From NCBI GenBank assembly GCA_037179515.1, contig JAXCGZ010000077.1:62001-126000 (forward strand): a DNA stretch of 64,000 nt, given 5' to 3'. Below are positions 60,156-64,000 of this stretch, piece after piece (the first letter of the stretch is position 1; each line of letters begins with the position of its first letter). Under the pieces are notes generated by a model that saw only the letters and a program-made list of their open reading frames with translations, searched no databases and was not told the origin of the DNA. Made by a program: the position numbers and the translations under genes. Source of the stretch: Halocaridina rubra (taxonomy: Eukaryota; Arthropoda; Malacostraca; Decapoda; Atyidae).

Positions 60156-61172
60156 TCATTTCTTTTCTACTTTACAACGTTTATGGAGAGTCATATCATA
60201 TCTATTACTTTTTAGCTCTGTTTGTACTTGATTTCTGATTTGCATTACCTCTTTGATGTCATTAGTTAGCCAGGGGGCTGAGGGGCGGGTTATTTTTCTT
60301 GTTACAATGGGTGCACAACTATCTAAGCATTCGCTGAAGAGTTTTGTTAGAATCTCAACCTGCAAATCTACATTATCTGTGATTATTATACTGTTAAGTA
60401 CATCTGTGTTGTTGATTAATACTTCACAAACGATATCTTGGGAGTATTTTTTTAGATACCAGAATGTCTTGAAGATAGGCTTCCTTTTAGGTTTGTTTAT
60501 ATTTATCATAGCAATGTTGAGGTCGTGATCTGCAATTGGCCAGGGAACTACGTTCAAATATGGTATACTTTCCACTTTATTTGTTATTATCATATCTATC
60601 AGAGCCCTAGAATTAGAGGTATTGCTGTTCGGTTTTGTCTTTATTTTTGCTAACTTCACAGTGTTGATCACCCTTTTCATTTTGTTATCTGCTGAGAGCA
60701 AGTCATCATTAAAGTCACCTAGAATGTATACGGGTTTATGGCGCACACAGATATTTCTGAATGTTTCTAGCAGATGACTGAATGAACTGGAAAGTGCTTT
60801 TGGGTGATGGTAAACACGCCCTACATTGAAAGATGGAAGTTTCTGATACTTCACAGTGATCCATATATCTTTGAGCTCTTCAGTTTTTTCTAGACCTGTG
60901 ATTATTTCTGATGCACTAAGATAATTTTTAGCATAAATACAGACAGCACCCCTTTGGCCATAGTCATTGCGAAATATTTTAAACTCTGGGATATTCACAT
61001 ATTTATTATAAAATGTAGGAGGAAGCCAAGTTTCACTTAAACATAGTATATCTATGTTGTAGTCTTTTGTTAACATTTTTATTTCCTCAAAATGAGCAAG
61101 AAGACACTGAGCATTCACATGTACTAATGTTGTATTCTTACCATGAATCATCAGGGTTTTGTTCATAGTCAC
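60156..61172 (-). pseudogene. LINE-E endonuclease
   Basis: This 338-residue open frame is an apurinic-type endonuclease: VHVNAQCL (Asn), ILCLSETWLPPTF (catalytic Glu), RGAVCIYAKN, VGRVYHHPKA, PVYILGDFNDDLL (GDFN), SRALIDMIITN and PIADHDLNI (the SDH-equivalent). The N- and C-terminal borders look natural, and linker sequence follows (SAPWLTNDIKEVMQIRNQ). It is the best preserved frame of LINE-E. Confidence 0.88.
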
Positions 61173-61199
61173 AGTTGTAGTTTGTTCTTGGGTTTGTCC

Positions 61200-61997
61200 A
61201 TGATTTGTTTAAACTGTGATTCTGATGGGAATTATTCATCATAGTGTGTTCTGGAGATAGCTCATGGATCCTGGTGTCTGTACCCGTCATTGGATGGGTA
61301 ACACTGATTTGAGTATTGTATGGTATGATCAGGCCTTCCCAAAGTTTGGTATGCCTAGGTGAGGGTCTAGGGTTGTAAGAGCCATTTCTCCAGGAGAAGT
61401 CTCTTGTGCGTGGACAGCGATAAGAGAGCTTTGCATTGTGCCTCTTTCTGTAGTCTCGCAGATAGGGGATCTCTTCATAAGCTCTTTGCTGTTTATTTCA
61501 GTACGGTTGTAGTTTGGGATATATTGTAGATAACCCAGGTTGTGGCCACTATTTGCCCCCACGAAATGGCTGGACAATTGTGCCTGTAGGCCATTTATTC
61601 AGTTTATAAGCCAAGTATTCAAATCCTTTCGATATCGTTATTGCGAAGGAGATTCAATCTGGTTTGCAAGAAAGCTCCTTAATCAAGACTTCTTCAGAGG
61701 GAATACCTTGATTTGAATATATTATGTATCCATCTCTCAAAGTGGATGCCAGGAATGCGAATATAAATTTGAGCTGTAACCCTTGCACTTGCATTATTGG
61801 GTAACTGTGGCTGTGGGGGAGAGGACTTTGATGTAATGTTTAGATTAGGGACTGCTTCTATTTCGTCTTTTCTGTTTTTTCACTGTTTTACAACCTATTG
61901 CTGGGTTGGTTATTTGTGCTTGATGGTGTAATTTGGTTGTCCTTGTTAGTGATAGTTGTTGTGTTGTTAGAAGTAGTGGAGAAGGGCTCTATATCTT
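61200..61997 (-). other. LINE-E 5' region, possible ORF1 remnant
   Basis: It has an open piece at 61329-61577 (82 residues) with no recognised domain. Position upstream of endonuclease suggests a remnant of ORF1 or 5' untranslated sequence. Function cannot be stated. Confidence 0.4.
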
Positions 61998-61998
61998 C

Positions 61999-62460
61999 TC
62001 TGAATATAAAAACTCAATTATAAGCAAAATACTTAATAAGCTAACTCCCAACTCCTAAATCCCAAAGAAATATAAACAATTCCTCACAAATATCACCCTC
62101 TGACTGATATATAAAACACAAATGCTTTAAAAATTCAATCTTATCATGCAAATAAATGAAATCTTTAATAACATGTGTTCTCGACATACAAAATTTCTTA
62201 ATTCTGTTACCACATAATCTCATGTAGATTCCCTGAAATTTTGTTTATCACATAGTAAATAAGGAAAATATTAGTTACCATAATTAATTTTGAAAATAAA
62301 AAGAATATTCTGATGCGCAGCGTCTCTAGCAATAAAATTTTTGTGTGAAGCTTAAGATTTATTAATTTCAATAATCCGTGCCAATGGTAATCGAATTTCA
62401 TGTGCAATGTTAAGAAGCAAAATAAAAAAAAAATTATCAACATCAGTCTGTCTGTTTGGG
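61999..62460 (-). other. 5' leader of copy 3, PBS-proximal part
   Basis: It aligns in reverse with copy 2 leader 18215-18530 (for example ttactatgtggtaaacaaaa against its complement near 62240). It connects the primer binding site to the LINE-E junction. Confidence 0.72.
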
Positions 62461-62477
62461 GCCCTGTTTGGGCGCCA
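62461..62477 (-). other. Primer binding site (tRNA-Lys type) of copy 3
   Basis: The minus strand reads TGGCGCCCAAACAGGGC. It starts four bases after the LTR end (…CACA at 62482) and begins with TGG, complementary to the CCA end of a tRNA. The sequence resembles the tRNA-Lys primer sites of retroviruses and many gypsy elements; the exact tRNA is an inference. Confidence 0.82.
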
Positions 62478-62481
62478 AATT

Positions 62482-64000
62482 TGTGTTGTGCGGAGGTTGT
62501 CAGGTTTCTGTTTTACTAAGGGGACTCAAAGTACTGAAGTCGGTTAAGATTTCACAAACACACAGGACATTTATTAATTTTGCAAGTTACCTGTGCAACC
62601 ACTACTCGGTTAAATGAAACTCAGAATTCAACTTTCTTTTAATTTTGAAATGCAAAGACACATTAAAAAAAGATTGAATTAAATTTTGGGAAGCTGGAAC
62701 ACATATGAAATCTAAATTTATGGAATGCTGCCTCAAGTCCCAGGAGGTGGTGAGAACGATTTCGATTCCTGGCACCACAGACGGATACCAAGACTTTGGC
62801 CTTATTTCGACGATCACCTCTGTCACACAGGCAGAGTAGAATAGAATACACTGCAATCCCAGAAACAGAAACAACACACTGTTAATAATGGGAAAACCAA
62901 AGTCACAAGCACACAAATAATGAGTTTCCAATATTATTCCACTGGATGAAAATATAATGGTTAGTCACAGCTAACCAGAAATATTACGCTACTGTAAGAG
63001 CATACAAAATCATTAATTATTTGCCGGCATTAGAGGAATGAAATTTATTCACAATTAATGAAGAGTATGCGAGACAAGTGCAGTATGTATTCCTTAAATT
63101 GTGGGCAACCATAAAAGTTTGTAATGCCAAAAGGGCAAAATTACTTATTAATTATTTGCAATTTATATGGTAAAACACTTTATTTACGATAAAGGGAGAA
63201 TCTACGAGATAAATACAATACTCATTCAATTTTGGTTTTCAAGAAATATTCGCAATGCAAAAAGGGCAAAGCCACCTATTGAAGTATTTGCAACTTATAA
63301 CTCAAAACACTTTATCCCCAATATATGAAGAATCAGCAAAATAAATACAGTATGGATTCATTAAATTGTGGTTAACAAGAAACATTTGCAAAGCCAACAG
63401 GGTAAAATTGCTTATTAATTATTTGCGGTTTATAGCATAAAGCACTTTAGTTAAATTATTATTTAGTTGTAATTTATATAGTAAATCACTTTATTTACGA
63501 GTTTTTACGCAAAACACTTTACTTATGATGATAAAAAGGGGTGAAATGAAATTAGATTTCGTTAGGAAAAAGGGATAGATTTTACGTGGTAATAAGCATT
63601 CTTCTAAAGATGAGAATTTAATTTTACACATTCTATGAAAGAAATTTCTTATCAATGTATATCGATGGTAAATTCAAGGTCATAGAATTAAATCTGACAA
63701 ATGAGATTTCAGTTAGGTAATCTACAAAAGTTCGTTTTGTATGGGAATGAAATCTGAGAAAATTTTTTGTAGGATTTGACCAGTAAACTATTTGACCAGT
63801 AATGAATTTACCCACTTTCTTGAACTCCCAATTTCCTTGACCAGTGAGCTTTACCATGCATTATTTCTCACCTTGTTTGTGCCAGATAAATTCCTGTGAA
63901 GATGCCACATAAATATGGTTGGAAGTAAGCTTGACTGCTGAGGTGAGATCTTGCCCTTGGAATGTTTGGCCGCCAAACTAGGACGCAATGTCCCTCCTGG
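62482..64000 (-). repeat. 5' LTR of copy 3 (partial, runs off the window)
   Basis: It is minus-oriented and homologous to 6480-7894 of copy 1. It includes the conserved segment (62750-62860) and the subrepeat array (about 63000-63520). The U3 part with the TATA box lies beyond 64000. It directly adjoins the primer binding site, which proves that this repeated sequence is the LTR of the family. Confidence 0.87.

Larger units (their letters stand above)
57825..61998 (-). mobile_element. LINE-E: CR1-superfamily LINE in the leader of copy 3
   Basis: On the minus strand it holds a possible ORF1 region (about 61990-61200), endonuclease, reverse transcriptase and a 3' end with a (TTTG)-type tail at 57843-57865. 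The leader of copy 3 resumes on both sides. Reverse transcriptase motifs (VPQGSVLGPILFSIYVNDL, then QYADDTQLLL) suit the CR1 superfamily (CR1/Crack/Daphne-like). I could not find a clear target duplication; the junctions are placed from the copy 2 alignment to within about 20 bp. Confidence 0.8.
35924..64000 (-). mobile_element. Gmr1-like LTR retrotransposon, copy 3, split by three LINE insertions
   Basis: Read on the minus strand from 64000 down, the parts are: 5' LTR (to 62482), primer binding site (62477-62461), leader (62460-61998 and 57824-57213), gag, protease, integrase, reverse transcriptase and RNase H (57212 to about 52388). Then come the 3' untranslated region (52387-51837 and 45436-45257) and 3' LTR (45256-44657 and 37538-35924). 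The gaps are LINE-E (about 57825-61998), LINE-J copy B (45437-51836) and LINE-J copy A (37539-44656). Sequence on both sides of each gap is contiguous in copy 1 or 2, which is why I treat it as one element. It is the only copy here that shows the primer binding site and both LTRs. The 5' end lies beyond 64000. Confidence 0.87.

Overview
This is an animal genome window made almost entirely of transposable elements; I found no host gene. The sequence is AT-rich, there are long (TA)n and (CT)n microsatellites, tRNA-derived SINE-like repeats, and many LINE lineages typical of arthropods. I infer an arthropod, most likely a crustacean (perhaps a decapod), but nothing in the window proves the species group. 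Every coding feature is a retroelement gene, and nearly all are broken.

The central occupant is one family of long LTR retrotransposons, present three times: copy 1 (1-7894, +, 5' end off the window), copy 2 (about 18200-24152, +) and copy 3 (35924-64000 and beyond, -, split by insertions). Its reverse transcriptase, RNase H and GPY/F-type integrase tail are Ty3/gypsy-like, but the domain order is Gag - protease - integrase - reverse transcriptase - RNase H. That is the Ty1/copia order and the hallmark of Gmr1-like elements. Its Gag carries a SCAN-like capsid C-terminal segment. Reading the three copies together assigns a repeated 1.9-2.0 kb sequence as the LTR (TG...CA, conserved TATA box, internal tandem subrepeats). 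It also gives the primer binding site (tRNA-Lys type), a leader of about 1 kb and a polypurine tract. Solo and partial LTRs of the family fill 11.9-17.2 kb.

Layout: 1-7.9 kb, copy 1; 7.9-8.5 kb, minus-strand gag remnant of another gypsy element; 8.78-11.90 kb, near-complete RTE-type LINE with target site duplications (TSDs); 11.9-17.2 kb, nested LTRs plus a truncated I-superfamily LINE (LINE-J copy C); 17.2-18.2 kb, unassigned; 18.2-24.15 kb, copy 2; 24.15-27.03 kb, decayed LINE (LINE-F) holding a tRNA-derived SINE; 27.04-28.77 kb, SINE-like units in direct and inverted orientation around (TA)n tracts; 28.77-35.04 kb, one minus-strand LINE (LINE-D) split by two plus-strand CR1-type copies. 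From 35.92 to 64.0 kb lies copy 3 on the minus strand. It is interrupted by LINE-J copy A (37539-44656, TSD AGAGATGCAAG), LINE-J copy B (45437-51836, TSD TTAGTAAAGT) and LINE-E (about 57825-61998). A and B themselves carry small CR1 and LINE-E fragments.

The nesting gives a relative order: copy 3 first, then LINE-J A, LINE-J B and LINE-E into it, then a CR1 fragment into A and a LINE-E tail fragment into B. No copy looks able to move by itself: stops, frameshifts and domain deletions are visible in all of them.
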